A stretch of DNA of 64,000 nucleotides from Ga0077555 sp963761475 (GTDB taxonomy: Bacteria > Pseudomonadota > Alphaproteobacteria > Rhizobiales > Hyphomicrobiaceae): assembly GCA_963761475.1 (NCBI GenBank), contig CAVXGT010000015.1, forward strand, positions 186,001-250,000. Direction: 5' to 3'. A program made the translations under genes and the position numbers. The notes beneath the pieces were generated by a model. That model worked only from the letters and a program-made list of their open reading frames with translations. It did not search any database and was not told where the DNA came from. Positions 38,064 through 47,577 of this stretch are shown in pieces; the stretch's first letter is position 1, and every line of letters begins with the position of its first letter.

Positions 38064-38153
38064 CGGCGATCTCCTTCATGGGCGGGTTTAGAGGCGCCCT
38101 GTCTGCGGCGGCGCCCAATGGGTTAGCGACTTCAAAATGCCGGTGGCGCCGCT

Positions 38154-39383
38154 TCAGACGACGCCTTCCTCGCGCAAGGCCTGCAAAGCCGCCTTGTCCA
38201 GACCGAGCCAGCCGGCGAGCACATCGTCGCTGTGCTGGCCGAGCATGGGCGAGGGTTTCACCTTCGGCGGGGCGCCATCGAACCGCACCGGCCAAGCCGG
38301 CATCTTGACGTCGCCGGTGGTCGGATGCTTGACGGTCTGCATGATGCCGCGGGCGTCGAAGGACTTGTCCTGCATCAGCTCCAGGGTGTCGAAGACGGCC
38401 CCGGCTGGCACGCTGGCAGCGCCGATCAGACGCATCGCCTCCTCCTTGGTGTGCTGGCGGGTCCACGCCGCGATGATCTCGTCGACCTCGGCCGACCGCC
38501 TGGCACGGGCATCCTGGGTGTCGTAGCGCTCGTCGCCGGCCAAGTCCGCGCGGCCCATCACCTTGAGCAGGCGCTGCCAGTGCTCGGGGTTGGCGCGACT
38601 GCAGAAGACGTAGACGTAGTCGTTGGGACCACCGGGCTTGCAGGGATAGAGCGCATTGGGGGTGAGGCCGCCCGGTGTCGAGCGGCTGGTGCCGTCGCGT
38701 GCGACGGGCTTACCGGTGAACTGGGTGCGGGAGAAGGGAACGCGCATGTAGTGCAGCATGGCATCCTGCATGGCGACCTGGAGGCGGCGGCCCTCGCCGG
38801 TACGCTGGCGCTTATAGAGCGCGCCCAAGATGGAGATGGCCATCAACATGCCGGTACCGGTGTCACCGAGCGAGGGGCCGGGCTTGACCGGGGCACGGTC
38901 GCCCTCGCCCGTGACGCTGATGGTGCCGCCGGCGGCCTGCGCGATCATGTCGAAGGCGAGGCTCGTCTCATAGGGGCTGCCAGTGCCAAAGCCCTTGATC
39001 TGGCAATAGATGATGCCGGGGTTGATCTTCTTGACCTCGTCGTAGCCGAGGCCAAGGCGCTCGATGGTGCCGGGCGCCATGTTCTCCACCATGACATCGG
39101 CCTTGGCGATGAGATCGCGCACGATCTCAAGGCCACGCGGCGACTTGAGGTTCAGGGCCAGCGACTTCTTGTTCGCGTTGTACTGGTGGAAGTACCAGGG
39201 ATCGTTGTCGGGTTTGCCGGGCTGCAGGCGGCGACCGGGATCACCGGTCCTGGGGTTCTCGACCTTGACCACCTCGGCGCCGAGCCAGGCTAAAGACTCG
39301 GTGCACGACGGCCCAGCTTCGAACTGCGTGAAATCGATAACACGCACACCTTCGAGACAATCCAGCTCCACGCTTAGCGTCAC
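38154..39383 (-). CDS. CaiB/BaiF CoA-transferase
   Basis: A 409-residue family III CoA-transferase. The N-terminus LEGVRVIDFTQFEAGPSCTE, the AEVVKVENPRTGDPGRR binding region, and NMAPGTIERLGLGYDEV precede the catalytic Asp in SLGDTGTGM. The RTGEGRRLQVAMQDA region and the C-terminal LGQHSDDVLAGWLG complete the fold. GTG 39383 is chosen because GAGGAG lies about 8 bases upstream; the ATG at 39404 would add seven residues. It precedes the amidase gene on the same strand. The donor and acceptor acids are unknown. Confidence 0.92.
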   Translation of the reverse strand: MTLSVELDCLEGVRVIDFTQFEAGPSCTESLAWLGAEVVKVENPRTGDPGRRLQPGKPDNDPWYFHQYNANKKSLALNLKSPRGLEIVRDLIAKADVMVENMAPGTIERLGLGYDEVKKINPGIIYCQIKGFGTGSPYETSLAFDMIAQAAGGTISVTGEGDRAPVKPGPSLGDTGTGMLMAISILGALYKRQRTGEGRRLQVAMQDAMLHYMRVPFSRTQFTGKPVARDGTSRSTPGGLTPNALYPCKPGGPNDYVYVFCSRANPEHWQRLLKVMGRADLAGDERYDTQDARARRSAEVDEIIAAWTRQHTKEEAMRLIGAASVPAGAVFDTLELMQDKSFDARGIMQTVKHPTTGDVKMPAWPVRFDGAPPKVKPSPMLGQHSDDVLAGWLGLDKAALQALREEGVV

Positions 39384-39584
39384 GGCGCATACTCCTCGGC
39401 CCAAATATCCATCGACGACGATAGCACCGGGATTTTACCGGGGCCAAGCAGGGATGCGGCGCGGCAGGGAGGGTCAGCCCGTCAGGTGGCGCCGCGATCG
39501 TGAGCGGCACGCGTCCAGGGTTTCGCATCGCTTAACGGGAAAGGCGCAATTTGCACGAGGTTTGAAGAAATTACTTCGACCGAC

Positions 39585-39597
39585 CGAAAACGTTTCG
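39585..39597. promoter_or_regulatory. Palindrome CGAAAACGTTTCG upstream of the RTX gene
   Basis: CGAAA-ACG-TTTCG lies about 52 bases before the RTX-protein start, in an A/T-richer stretch. It resembles LacI/GalR-type operators (AAACGTTT core). No regulator gene is adjacent, so the function is inferred from shape alone. Confidence 0.3.
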
Positions 39598-39648
39598 AAG
39601 GGGGGGCTGTGTATCTTCTCCGACAGAACTCAGCATCGCCGGGGATGA

Positions 39649-40911
39649 ATGATGGCCGTTGCAGTAGCACCCGCAAAGATAAGCGGTACCAATTTGTCAG
39701 ATGTGCTCGTGGGCACGCTGCTCGACGAGCGCGTCATCGGGTACGGCGGTAACGATAGTCTGGACGGTGGGGCCGGCAACGATACGGTGCTGGCCGGCGC
39801 TGGCAACGACACGGTGCGGGGGGGGCTCGGCAACGACGTGCTCTACGGCGGCGATGGCAACGACCGCATTCTCGGCGATGCCGGGGACGACATCGGCTTC
39901 GGCGGCACCGGCAACGACTTGTTGGTCGGTGATGCCGGAAACGACAGGTTGAACGGCAATTCGGGCGACGATACGGCCTTCGGCGGGGGCGGCAACGACA
40001 CGCTCAACGGTGGCAGCGGCAACGACGGGCTCGTTGGAGACGCCGGGGACGACCTGCTTGCGGGCGGCACGGGCAACGATACGCTGCTGGGTGGCGTCGG
40101 CAACGATGTGCTCAAGGGCAATTCCGGCAACAATTCGCTGGCGGGTGGGGTCGGTGACGACGTGCTCTCGGGCGGCCGGGACGACGACATTCTCTCCGGC
40201 GACGACGGCCATGATACGCTTAGGGGCGATTTAGGCAACGACAGCCTCTCAGGCGGCGCGGGCAACGATACGCTCGCCGGCGGTACGGGCAACGACACCC
40301 TTTCAGGTGGTGACGGCGACGACGACGTGCGCGGCGGCAGTGGCGACGACCTCGTGCTGGCAGGTGCGGGCACGGACAGCTATTTCGGCAACTCCGGCTT
40401 CGATACGCTCGATTTCACCGGTATCGGCCGCGGCCTCGACATCGACATCAGCAAGGGCCTGGCTGTCGGCGATACCACCGACAAGTTCAATTCCTTCGAG
40501 CACGTGATCGCGACCGGCTTCGACGACACCATCAAGGGCTCGAGCCGGGCGGACGTGATCGATGCGGGAGCGGGCGATGATGTGATCCGCGGGCTCGGCG
40601 GCGCCGATGTGATGACGGGCGGCGAGGGCGTGGATACGTTCGTGTGGCTGAAGAAAGATGTGACGGGCGCCAGCTCGGGCGACGTGGACCGGATCACGGA
40701 TTTCGCCGGCGACGATGTGCTCGACATGCACGACCTGTTTAAGGGCTCGTCGGACCAGAGCGCTCTGGACCGCCTGCAACTGACGGAAACGGCCGAGGGC
40801 ACGATGGTGTCGGTCAACATGGGCAGCGGCTTCGTCGACGTGGTGATGCTGGAGGGCGTGCACGGGTACTCCGCCTTCGGGCTGCTCAGCGAGGGCATGA
40901 TCCTGGCGTAA
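39649..40911 (+). CDS. RTX (hemolysin-type calcium-binding repeat) protein, 420 aa
   Basis: Built almost entirely from nonapeptide repeats of the type GGxGND(x)L: more than twenty, between about residues 30 and 270, each pair binding Ca2+ in a beta-roll. After these, a non-repeat domain of about 150 residues (FTGIGRGLDIDISKG to EGMILA) contains DVIDAGAGDD and ends with the uncleaved C-terminus usual for type I secreted proteins. It is probably exported by a type I secretion system, but no HlyB/HlyD/TolC genes lie in the window. The start MMAVAV at 39649 has GGGGA six bases upstream; the second ATG at 39652 is equally possible. Confidence 0.92.
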   Translation: MMAVAVAPAKISGTNLSDVLVGTLLDERVIGYGGNDSLDGGAGNDTVLAGAGNDTVRGGLGNDVLYGGDGNDRILGDAGDDIGFGGTGNDLLVGDAGNDRLNGNSGDDTAFGGGGNDTLNGGSGNDGLVGDAGDDLLAGGTGNDTLLGGVGNDVLKGNSGNNSLAGGVGDDVLSGGRDDDILSGDDGHDTLRGDLGNDSLSGGAGNDTLAGGTGNDTLSGGDGDDDVRGGSGDDLVLAGAGTDSYFGNSGFDTLDFTGIGRGLDIDISKGLAVGDTTDKFNSFEHVIATGFDDTIKGSSRADVIDAGAGDDVIRGLGGADVMTGGEGVDTFVWLKKDVTGASSGDVDRITDFAGDDVLDMHDLFKGSSDQSALDRLQLTETAEGTMVSVNMGSGFVDVVMLEGVHGYSAFGLLSEGMILA

Positions 40912-41004
40912 GGACGCGCCGCTTCGCGGGAGAGGCGGCTCAAGGCGGGCGGTTGGCGGAAGTCCGCCGGCCGCTTGTCTGCGTTGGCCTTGCCGGTCGC
41001 CGGC

Positions 41005-41583
41005 TCAGAAGTCCTCGATGATGTACTTCCAGTAGTCGTCGATTTTGACGCCCTTTTCGCTGCGCACAGTGCCGCGGACGGAGATGCCGGCATCATGCAC
41101 GGACTGTGGCGTTCCAGACACAAGGGGATGCCACCACGCCAGCGGCTTGCCTTCCGCCACCAGCCGATAGGCGCACGTCGGCGGCAACCAGCGGACAGCG
41201 CGCACAGCTTCGGCATCGATCTTGACGCACTCGGGCACGCGCTGCTTGCGATTGGCGTAGTCCGAGCAACGGCATGAGCCGAGGTCCAACAGGCGGCAAG
41301 CCAGCCGCGTCAGATGGATTTCGCCGGTGTCGTCATCCTCGAGCTTGTTCAGACAGCAGCGACCGCAGCCATCGCATAGCTGCTCCCACTGATCGTCGTC
41401 CAGCTGCTCGAGCGACAGCACTTCCCAGAACGGCTTTTCCCTATTACGAGACTTGCTCAATATCACCTCTCGCACTCTCGGGCCGAAGCCGTTAAAAATG
41501 CCATGATCGCGCCCCATGCGCACGCCATCGTAAATCCGTTTTGCGGCATGCGGCGGGCACATCTGCAGCGCAACGATGCGCAT
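41005..41583 (-). CDS. YcgN-family cysteine cluster protein (UPF0260)
   Basis: A small protein of the YcgN / cysteine cluster family, recognised by EKPFWEVLSLEQLDDDQWEQLCDGCGRCCLNKLED, then HLTRLACRLLDLGSCRCSDY, and RWLPPTCAYRLVAEGKPLAWWHPLVSG. Eight or so Cys residues probably bind an Fe-S cluster; the function is unknown. The reading frame opens at 41583, but homologues start close to the EKPFWE segment, so the real start may lie downstream (for example a TTG near the SKSRNREK segment). Divergent from the penicillin-binding protein, whose ribosome binding site lies in the short gap. Confidence 0.82.
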   Translation of the reverse strand: MRIVALQMCPPHAAKRIYDGVRMGRDHGIFNGFGPRVREVILSKSRNREKPFWEVLSLEQLDDDQWEQLCDGCGRCCLNKLEDDDTGEIHLTRLACRLLDLGSCRCSDYANRKQRVPECVKIDAEAVRAVRWLPPTCAYRLVAEGKPLAWWHPLVSGTPQSVHDAGISVRGTVRSEKGVKIDDYWKYIIEDF

Positions 41584-41603
41584 TCAGATGAGGGACTTAA
41601 CCG

Positions 41604-43907
41604 TTGAACGACTGGTTCTTCAAGGGCAATACGCGCGGGCGCGTGTGGCGGCGACTGGGGATCTTCGATTCCTGGCTCGATTCGACACTGGCTGGCCTGT
41701 GGCAGAACCTGCAGGACCGGTGGAACGCCGGATCGAGCTTTTTTGCACGCTTTCGACTCTCAGGCTGGAAGCGGCTGGTCAACGAGGCGGCATCGGAAGG
41801 GCTAACGCTGCTCGTTGGCGGATTGGTGGTGATGTATGTACTGGCAACACCTGCGTTCCTGGAGATGGATGAATCCAAAATCTGGGCGACCGGGCGCTAC
41901 AGCGTCAAATTCATCGATTCGGCGGGACGCGAGATCGGCCAGCGCGGCATCCTGCACAATGATTCGGTACCGCTGGACGAAACGCCGGACCACCTGATCA
42001 AGGCGGCGCTATCGACGGAGGACCGACGGTTCTTCGACCACTATGGCATCGACGTGTTGGGCACACTCAGGGCGTTGGCCACCAACTTCTCCGCCGGCGC
42101 GACGGTGCAAGGCGGCTCTACCATCACGCAGCAGCTGGCCAAGAACCTGTTCCTGACCTCGGAGCGCTCGCTGACGCGGAAAATCAAGGAGTTGTTCCTG
42201 TCGTTCTGGCTCGAATCGAAGCTCACCAAGCGCCAGATCCTGAAACTCTATTTCGACCGCGCCTACATGGGTGGCGGCGCGTTCGGCGTGGAAGCTGCGG
42301 CACAGCTCTACTTCGGCAAGTCGGTGCGCGACGTGACGCTTGCCGAGGCGGCAATGATGGCCGGCCTATTCAAGGCGCCGACCAAGTACGGTCCGCACAT
42401 CGACCTGCCGGCGTCGCGGGCGCGGGCCAATGAAGTGCTCTCCAACATGGTGGAGGCCGGTTTCCTGACGGCAGGGCAGGTTCATTCAGCGCGCCTCAAC
42501 CCGGCCAAGCCGATCGAAAGCCGACATGCCTACAGCCCGGACTGGTATCTCGACTGGGCCTTCGACGAGGTGCAGCGGATTGCCGAAGGCCGCGGCTACT
42601 ACGTACTGACCGCGCGAGTGGCGGTGGATCGGCGGGTGCAGCAGGCGGCAGACCAGGCGCTGATCTCGTCGTTGCGCCAGGAGGGAGAGAAGAAGGCGGC
42701 CAAGTCCGGCGCGGTGGTGGTGATGGAGCCGGGCGGCGCGGTTCGCGCCATCGTCGGCGGCCTCGACTACGGCGAAAGCCAATTCAACCGCGCCACCAAG
42801 GCGCGCCGGCAGCCGGGATCGTCTTTCAAGCTCTACGTCTACGCAAATGCGGTGGAGCACGGACTGACGCCAGCCTCGACCCTGCGCGACCAACCGGTGA
42901 GCTGCGGCAACTGGTCGCCGAAGAACTACGACGGCGGCAGCGGTAGCGGGCGCAGCGTGAGCATGGGCACCGCATTCGCGAAATCGCTGAACACGACGGC
43001 GGTCGAGCTGTCGCTGAAATACGACCGGCAGAACGTCATCAACCTGACCAAGCGGCTCGGCATCGAAGGGGTGACCAAGACCTGCTCGATCGCGCTTGGG
43101 GATGGCGGCATGACCGTGCTGGAGCATACGAGCGGCTATGCGACGTTCGCCAACGCGGGCAAGCTCGCGCGGCCCTACGCCGTGCTCGAGCTGATGAACT
43201 CGCGCGGGGAGGTGATCTATTCCCGCGAGAAGGACGAGCCGCCAACGCCGCAGGTGATCAAGCCGGAGCATGCGGCCTACATGAACCAGATGATGCAGAT
43301 GGTGGTCGAAGAGGGCACGGGCAAACGGGCGCAGCTCGAGTTCACGCACGCGGCCGGCAAGACCGGCACATCCTCAAGCTATCGCGATGCGTGGTTCATG
43401 GGATTCACCGGCGACTATGTGACGGGCGTGTGGATCGGCAATGACGACTATCGGCCGATGGACAGGGTGACGGGCGGCAGCATTCCTGCGACGACCTGGC
43501 ATAGCATCATGGCGGCGATCCACGTCGACAAGAACATCAAGCAGATCCCAGGGCTGCCACTGCATCCGGTGCAGGTGGCCGAGCGGGCACGCATCGAAGA
43601 GCTCAAGCGGACGCAGCCGCAACTGGCGCTGGAGCTGGCCCGGCGGGCTGCGGGTCTCGACGACAAGGTGATGCCGGACAAGCTGAAGATTACGCTCAGG
43701 GAGCTTGCAAAGCGTATGCGCGGGGCGGCCGGACTACCTGAGCCGCAGGCGGCAGCGACCGGGCGGGTGGTGCCCAGCGCATCGGGGGCGGTGGTTCCTG
43801 CCAGCGGTGCGCGCGGGCTTGGCGGGGCGCCCGCAGCGCCGGCGCCGCGCGAGGCACCGACGGGACAACGCAAAGCTGCGATCGAGCCGGCGCGAAGCCA
43901 GCGGTGA
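41604..43907 (+). CDS. Class A penicillin-binding protein (transglycosylase/transpeptidase, PBP1A-like)
   Basis: A bifunctional peptidoglycan synthase of 767 residues. A cytoplasmic tail of about 65 residues precedes one membrane anchor near 68-85. The glycosyltransferase domain starts at STEDRRFFDHYGID (catalytic Glu139) with QGGSTITQQLAKNLFL. The transpeptidase has the SxxK motif at about 406 (QPGSSFKLYVYAN), an SxN motif (KSLNTTAVE) and KTG near 586 (AAGKTGTSSSY). The C-terminal tail from about 690 is proline/alanine-rich and probably flexible. Start is TTG 41604, preceded by GAGGG. The gene lies alone, with a DUF1214 gene 105 bases later. Confidence 0.93.
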   Translation: MNDWFFKGNTRGRVWRRLGIFDSWLDSTLAGLWQNLQDRWNAGSSFFARFRLSGWKRLVNEAASEGLTLLVGGLVVMYVLATPAFLEMDESKIWATGRYSVKFIDSAGREIGQRGILHNDSVPLDETPDHLIKAALSTEDRRFFDHYGIDVLGTLRALATNFSAGATVQGGSTITQQLAKNLFLTSERSLTRKIKELFLSFWLESKLTKRQILKLYFDRAYMGGGAFGVEAAAQLYFGKSVRDVTLAEAAMMAGLFKAPTKYGPHIDLPASRARANEVLSNMVEAGFLTAGQVHSARLNPAKPIESRHAYSPDWYLDWAFDEVQRIAEGRGYYVLTARVAVDRRVQQAADQALISSLRQEGEKKAAKSGAVVVMEPGGAVRAIVGGLDYGESQFNRATKARRQPGSSFKLYVYANAVEHGLTPASTLRDQPVSCGNWSPKNYDGGSGSGRSVSMGTAFAKSLNTTAVELSLKYDRQNVINLTKRLGIEGVTKTCSIALGDGGMTVLEHTSGYATFANAGKLARPYAVLELMNSRGEVIYSREKDEPPTPQVIKPEHAAYMNQMMQMVVEEGTGKRAQLEFTHAAGKTGTSSSYRDAWFMGFTGDYVTGVWIGNDDYRPMDRVTGGSIPATTWHSIMAAIHVDKNIKQIPGLPLHPVQVAERARIEELKRTQPQLALELARRAAGLDDKVMPDKLKITLRELAKRMRGAAGLPEPQAAATGRVVPSASGAVVPASGARGLGGAPAAPAPREAPTGQRKAAIEPARSQR

Positions 43908-44012
43908 GCCATGCGGTGCGCTGGAGCTGCTGCATGGATGGCGCGCCGGCGAAGTGGGACAAAGTAACGACGCGGGTCGGGTTGGCGCGCACTAAGAGGG
44001 GGGACAATCGAG

Positions 44013-44588
44013 ATGATCGCCAACGTTATCATGTTCGTCGCGATTGCCGTCGTCGGCGGCCTTGGCTCGTCCTGGTACATGATCGAACGCGGCAACGGGC
44101 TCACAACACGGTCGTCGGGCGCGTGGACGGCGTGGACGACAGCCGGACGGTCGGATGCCGACCCCTATACGCGGGCGCACTTCATGCGACGCGGCATGCT
44201 GCCGGTGTCGTCGGCGTTGGCGATCACATTCGAGGCGGTGACGGACGACAGCGGTGAGCGGCTGCATTCCTCATGCGAGTACCTACTCGACGGCAAGGAG
44301 CCACCAGCGCGGTTCTGGTCGATCTCCGTGTTCGACGAGGACGGCAAGCTGATCCCCAATCCGGCGGACCGGTATTCCTACAACAGCACGACGCTGCTGA
44401 GGTCTCCCGGCAACCGCATGCAGATCGCGATCGCGCGCTCGGCGCGCCCGGGCAACTGGCTGCCGACGGCGGGGGCGGGACGGTTCTCGCTGATGCTGAC
44501 GGCAGAAGACCTGGAGAGCGCGGAGGTGGGGCAGAAATGGCCGTGGACGTGGCGACCGCCCGAGATCAAAAGGGTGGGATGCCGATGA
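44013..44588 (+). CDS. DUF1214 domain protein, membrane-anchored
   Basis: A 191-residue protein with one N-terminal membrane segment (IANVIMFVAIAVVGGLGSSWYMIE) and a soluble, probably periplasmic DUF1214 domain. The LDGKEPPARFWSISVFDEDGKLIPNPADRYSYNS region is characteristic. ATG at 44013 follows AGAGGGGGGAC. Its stop overlaps the start of the DUF1254 partner by 10 bases, so they are translationally coupled. In Hyphomicrobiales the two usually occur together; function unknown. Confidence 0.88.
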   Translation: MIANVIMFVAIAVVGGLGSSWYMIERGNGLTTRSSGAWTAWTTAGRSDADPYTRAHFMRRGMLPVSSALAITFEAVTDDSGERLHSSCEYLLDGKEPPARFWSISVFDEDGKLIPNPADRYSYNSTTLLRSPGNRMQIAIARSARPGNWLPTAGAGRFSLMLTAEDLESAEVGQKWPWTWRPPEIKRVGCR

Positions 44589-45157
44589 TGCCGAAGTGGA
44601 TCCGAGGGATCAGCACCTACACTCTGGCGCTGGCGCTGGTGACGGGCGGTATCGTGCACATCTCGGCGACGCTGGTGGTACCGCATCTGGCCAAGGCAAA
44701 CGCCTTCCAGCTCCTCACATCGGCGTTGCCGGTCAACAGCATGCAGATCCTGGCGTCGGCCGATGGCGCGGGACAGCCGATCCCCTATCTCGGTCCCGAC
44801 GTGAGGCTGGCGGTGTGCCGCTATGACGTCAGTACCAATCCATTGTCGATCGTGCTGACATTGCCGGACGAGGGGTGGACGCTCGGCCTCTATACGGACC
44901 GGGGTGACAATTTCTATGTGCTGCCGTCACAGGTGCAGCGGCTCAGCGAGATCAAGCTGACACTGGTCGCCAAGGGCGAGCGATCATTCAACCTGCTGAC
45001 GCTCGGACGGCCGGCGGCGATCCAATCGATATCGCAGATCGAAGTGCCGGAGGCGCAGGGGTTCGCTGTGATCCGGGCGCCGTTGCGCGGGCGGGCGTTT
45101 GCAGCCCAGGTCGAGGCGACCTTGCGACGCGCGCGGTGCTGGCTTACGCGGGAATGA
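44579..45157 (+). CDS. DUF1254 family protein
   Basis: A 192-residue membrane-anchored protein beginning MPMMPKWIRG, with a hydrophobic segment STYTLALALVTGGIVHISATLVVPHL. A domain follows with LGPDVRLAVCRYDVSTNPLSIVLTLPDEGWTLGLYTDRGDNFYVLPSQ, matching the short DUF1254 proteins that accompany DUF1214. The ATG at 44579 overlaps the preceding stop by 10 bases. Function of the pair is unknown; a periplasmic or envelope role is likely from the anchors. Confidence 0.82.
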   Translation: MPMMPKWIRGISTYTLALALVTGGIVHISATLVVPHLAKANAFQLLTSALPVNSMQILASADGAGQPIPYLGPDVRLAVCRYDVSTNPLSIVLTLPDEGWTLGLYTDRGDNFYVLPSQVQRLSEIKLTLVAKGERSFNLLTLGRPAAIQSISQIEVPEAQGFAVIRAPLRGRAFAAQVEATLRRARCWLTRE

Positions 45158-45193
45158 TGCCTCGCGGAGAGACACCGCTGCTCGCGTTCGACT

Positions 45194-45382
45194 TCAATCG
45201 ACGAGTGTCAGTACGTCGCGCGCGACATTGCCGACCTTGCGCTCCGATGCGACGCGCGGCTCTTCCCAGCGCTCGTAGCGGATGCCAGGAAAAATGATGA
45301 TCTCGGCCGAACTCGGCGAACGCTGCACCGCCTTGCGGCGGTCATCCTCTTGATGACGCCTGAACTCCAAAATGGTTGCCAT
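45194..45382 (-). CDS. Small conserved hypothetical protein, 62 aa
   Basis: Start at ATG 45382 because GGCAGGAGGG precedes it; the longer frame from 45427 has no such site. The short product MATILEFRRHQEDDRRKAV with the IIIFPGIRYERW strand is a small family common in Hyphomicrobiales; no function is known to me. Hydrophilic, no signal peptide. Convergent with the DUF1254 gene. Confidence 0.65.
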   Translation of the reverse strand: MATILEFRRHQEDDRRKAVQRSPSSAEIIIFPGIRYERWEEPRVASERKVGNVARDVLTLVD

Positions 45383-45573
45383 GGGACCCTCCTGCCCTTT
45401 GGCGCCATCGACGCGAAAAGCACGCATTCCGTATGCTTCGCGATCGCCCCGACGCTCGATACAATGATTTGGCGTGTGCGCCGGTTAATGATTGGTTAAT
45501 TGGGCCCATTGCGTCACATCACGTGACTCCACGGCAACAGGCCGAGGCGGTAGCTGGCGGCTCTACCGGGGCG

Positions 45574-45927
45574 TCAAAGAAGGTCGGTTTGGGGCGCCAG
45601 CCAGCCATCGAGGAAGTGACGGCCGCCGCGGTCCTCGAGCTCCACGACCCAGCTGTCGGAATCAAGGCGAAGCTCACCTGCAATGCGGCTGTCGACCTCG
45701 GCCTCGCCGCCGGCCTCGACCAGGCACATCCAGCGGCGCTCGCCGTCGTCGGAATGGAGGCCAGCCGGGGCGGGACCGAACAGGTCGGCGCGACCATCCA
45801 GGCGGGCGATCTTGATCAGGATGATGCCGGCGTCGGCATCGCCGCGATGGACGACGACGCCGCTGACGCCAGAGCCGGCGGCGCGGCGCAGGTAGGCCTT
45901 GACCCAGAGTTCCGATTTCAGGCGCAT
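45574..45927 (-). CDS. DUF1491 family protein
   Basis: A 117-residue protein with the DUF1491 pattern: LKSELWVKAYLRRA, GAGSGVSGVVVHRGDADAGIILIKI-like core, then RWMCLVEAGGEAEVDSRI and the final DSDSWVVELEDRGGRHFLDGWL. Function unknown. It lies in front of nothing on its strand except the small 62-residue gene. Between them, 45383-45573 holds direct repeats TTAATGATTGGTTAAT around 45483-45500 that may be part of a promoter. Confidence 0.85.
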   Translation of the reverse strand: MRLKSELWVKAYLRRAAGSGVSGVVVHRGDADAGIILIKIARLDGRADLFGPAPAGLHSDDGERRWMCLVEAGGEAEVDSRIAGELRLDSDSWVVELEDRGGRHFLDGWLAPQTDLL

Positions 45928-45993
45928 AAAGCCACGGGTGTGGAGCGGGGCACAGGCCCCGTCAGAGTGATCGACCGGTGCACCTTGCCCGGA

Positions 45994-47382
45994 TCAGGCC
46001 CGGCTGTCGACGACGACGTTGCCGGTGACGGTAATGCGGCCAGGGGACGAGGCATCGCGGGCAAGATCGCTGCCGGTGGGCTTGCCGTTCTGCATCCGGC
46101 GGATGGCGCCTGCGGTGGCGCCGGAGATGAGGTTGTTGGCGATGAGGCCTGAGCCGGCATCCTGATGGCTCGAGACCAGGATGCCGACTGTTGCGTTGCG
46201 GATGACGTTGCCGGTGGCTGCGACATTGCGCATGTATGGACCCCAGCCAATGACGATGCCGGCGGTGGGGGCGCCCTCGATGGTGTTGCCGGTGACGCTG
46301 GCGTCGGCCTCGACGGCGATGGCCTCGCCACGCTTGTCGATGGGCTCGTGCTCGCGGCGGTGGAGATTGCGGATCAAGTTGCCCTGGATGACGGCGAGGC
46401 GGCCGCCCTCGTTGAAGTTGGTCACGGAAATGCCGGCTGCGGCGGTATCGACGATGTTGTTGGCGATGACGGCGCCCTCGAAGGCGAACTCGGCGTAAAG
46501 GGCGACCTCGCCTATGCGCTCGACATTGTTGGCGATGATCTGGACGTTGGAGGCGGCGTTGGCGCGGACGGCGGAGTAGGCGCAATCGGTGATGCGGTTG
46601 TTGGCTGCGATCACGTTGCCGGCTCGAAAGACGTTGATGCCGTTGCCGTTCTGGCCACTGCCACCGGCTGCGGCGGCAATGCGCTGAATGTGGTTGGCGG
46701 TGATGCGGGTGGCGTCCTCGCCGGGCGTGGAGCGCCAGACGAGAATGCCGTTGTTGGCGCAATCGGCGATGTGGTTGGCGTCGATGAGGAGGCCCCGGGC
46801 ATCGAGGGAGAAGAGGGCTGCGAGGCCGGCGCCGGCAATGGTGCAGGCGGTGACCCGGCCCTGGCAGCGGCGCAGAACGAGGCCGTTGTTGCGGCCACCA
46901 CTGACGGCGATGTCGTGGAGCGCGATGTCGCGGCTGTCGGTGATCTCGACGAGACCGGCCTCCCCGCCGCGAGAGGTGTCCAAGCCAGCTGCATCGAGCG
47001 TCAGGCGCTGGAGGCGGAGGCCGTGGGCTGCGTCGGCGACGAGCAGCGGGCCGGCAGCAGCGAGGCTCAGGGTGGTGCGGTTACCGGCACCGGCGAGAGA
47101 CGTGCCGGGGCGGAGCTTCAGGCTTGCGGCGCGGAAGCGGCCAGGCGGCAGACGCAGGGTCGTGCCGGCCAGCGCCGCCTCGTCGATGGCGCGCTGGAGA
47201 TTGGCGGTCTGGTCGTGGTCGGAGTCCGGCTGAAGCTGGTGTTGCATGGGCGACGATCGCCGGGCGTTGGCGGAGCGGGGAGCTGCCTCCGCGCGCGTCG
47301 CGCTCGCGGCAAGCGGCAGGGTGGCGCTGCCGGCGAGCAGGGCGCCGATCAGGCCGCGACGGTTGAAGCGCTGCCACAACAT
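45994..47382 (-). CDS. TIGR03808-type twin-arginine-exported repeat protein
   Basis: A 462-residue protein with a twin-arginine signal at its start (RFNRRGLIGALLAGSATLPLA) and a body of short parallel beta-helix repeats (many NNGI, NRITD, NNIV, ANNLI steps from about residue 60 to 450). This matches the uncharacterised Tat-exported repeat family of Hyphomicrobiales, related in fold to pectin lyases. It is likely periplasmic or outer-membrane associated; the substrate, probably a polysaccharide, is unknown. ATG at 47382. It lies 66 bases upstream of the DUF1491 gene. Confidence 0.88.
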   Translation of the reverse strand: MLWQRFNRRGLIGALLAGSATLPLAASATRAEAAPRSANARRSSPMQHQLQPDSDHDQTANLQRAIDEAALAGTTLRLPPGRFRAASLKLRPGTSLAGAGNRTTLSLAAAGPLLVADAAHGLRLQRLTLDAAGLDTSRGGEAGLVEITDSRDIALHDIAVSGGRNNGLVLRRCQGRVTACTIAGAGLAALFSLDARGLLIDANHIADCANNGILVWRSTPGEDATRITANHIQRIAAAAGGSGQNGNGINVFRAGNVIAANNRITDCAYSAVRANAASNVQIIANNVERIGEVALYAEFAFEGAVIANNIVDTAAAGISVTNFNEGGRLAVIQGNLIRNLHRREHEPIDKRGEAIAVEADASVTGNTIEGAPTAGIVIGWGPYMRNVAATGNVIRNATVGILVSSHQDAGSGLIANNLISGATAGAIRRMQNGKPTGSDLARDASSPGRITVTGNVVVDSRA

Positions 47383-47577
47383 GGGCCGATCCTCCAGATT
47401 GACACAGCCAAGGCCTGCTGTTGCGTTGGATGCACCGCCTTTTCTCGGCGGCCCAGCACATCGGCCTCTGCTTCAGTGGAGATCAGCAAGTCTCGCGCCA
47501 CAACGATGGGTGGACGGGCATGACACAGAAAGATCGTGCGTGTCGACGACCGCCCCAAGTTGCAGCTGCAGACCGCG

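Noticed and set aside
39700..40340. Tandem DNA repeats, considered as a CRISPR array
   Set aside because: The periodicity comes from codons of the RTX nonapeptide repeats (27 bases); there are no conserved direct repeats with unique spacers and no cas genes.
46165..47523. 452-codon plus-strand open frame
   Set aside because: Antisense to the twin-arginine beta-helix repeat protein; the glycine/alanine/aspartate-rich product reflects the repeats of the real gene.
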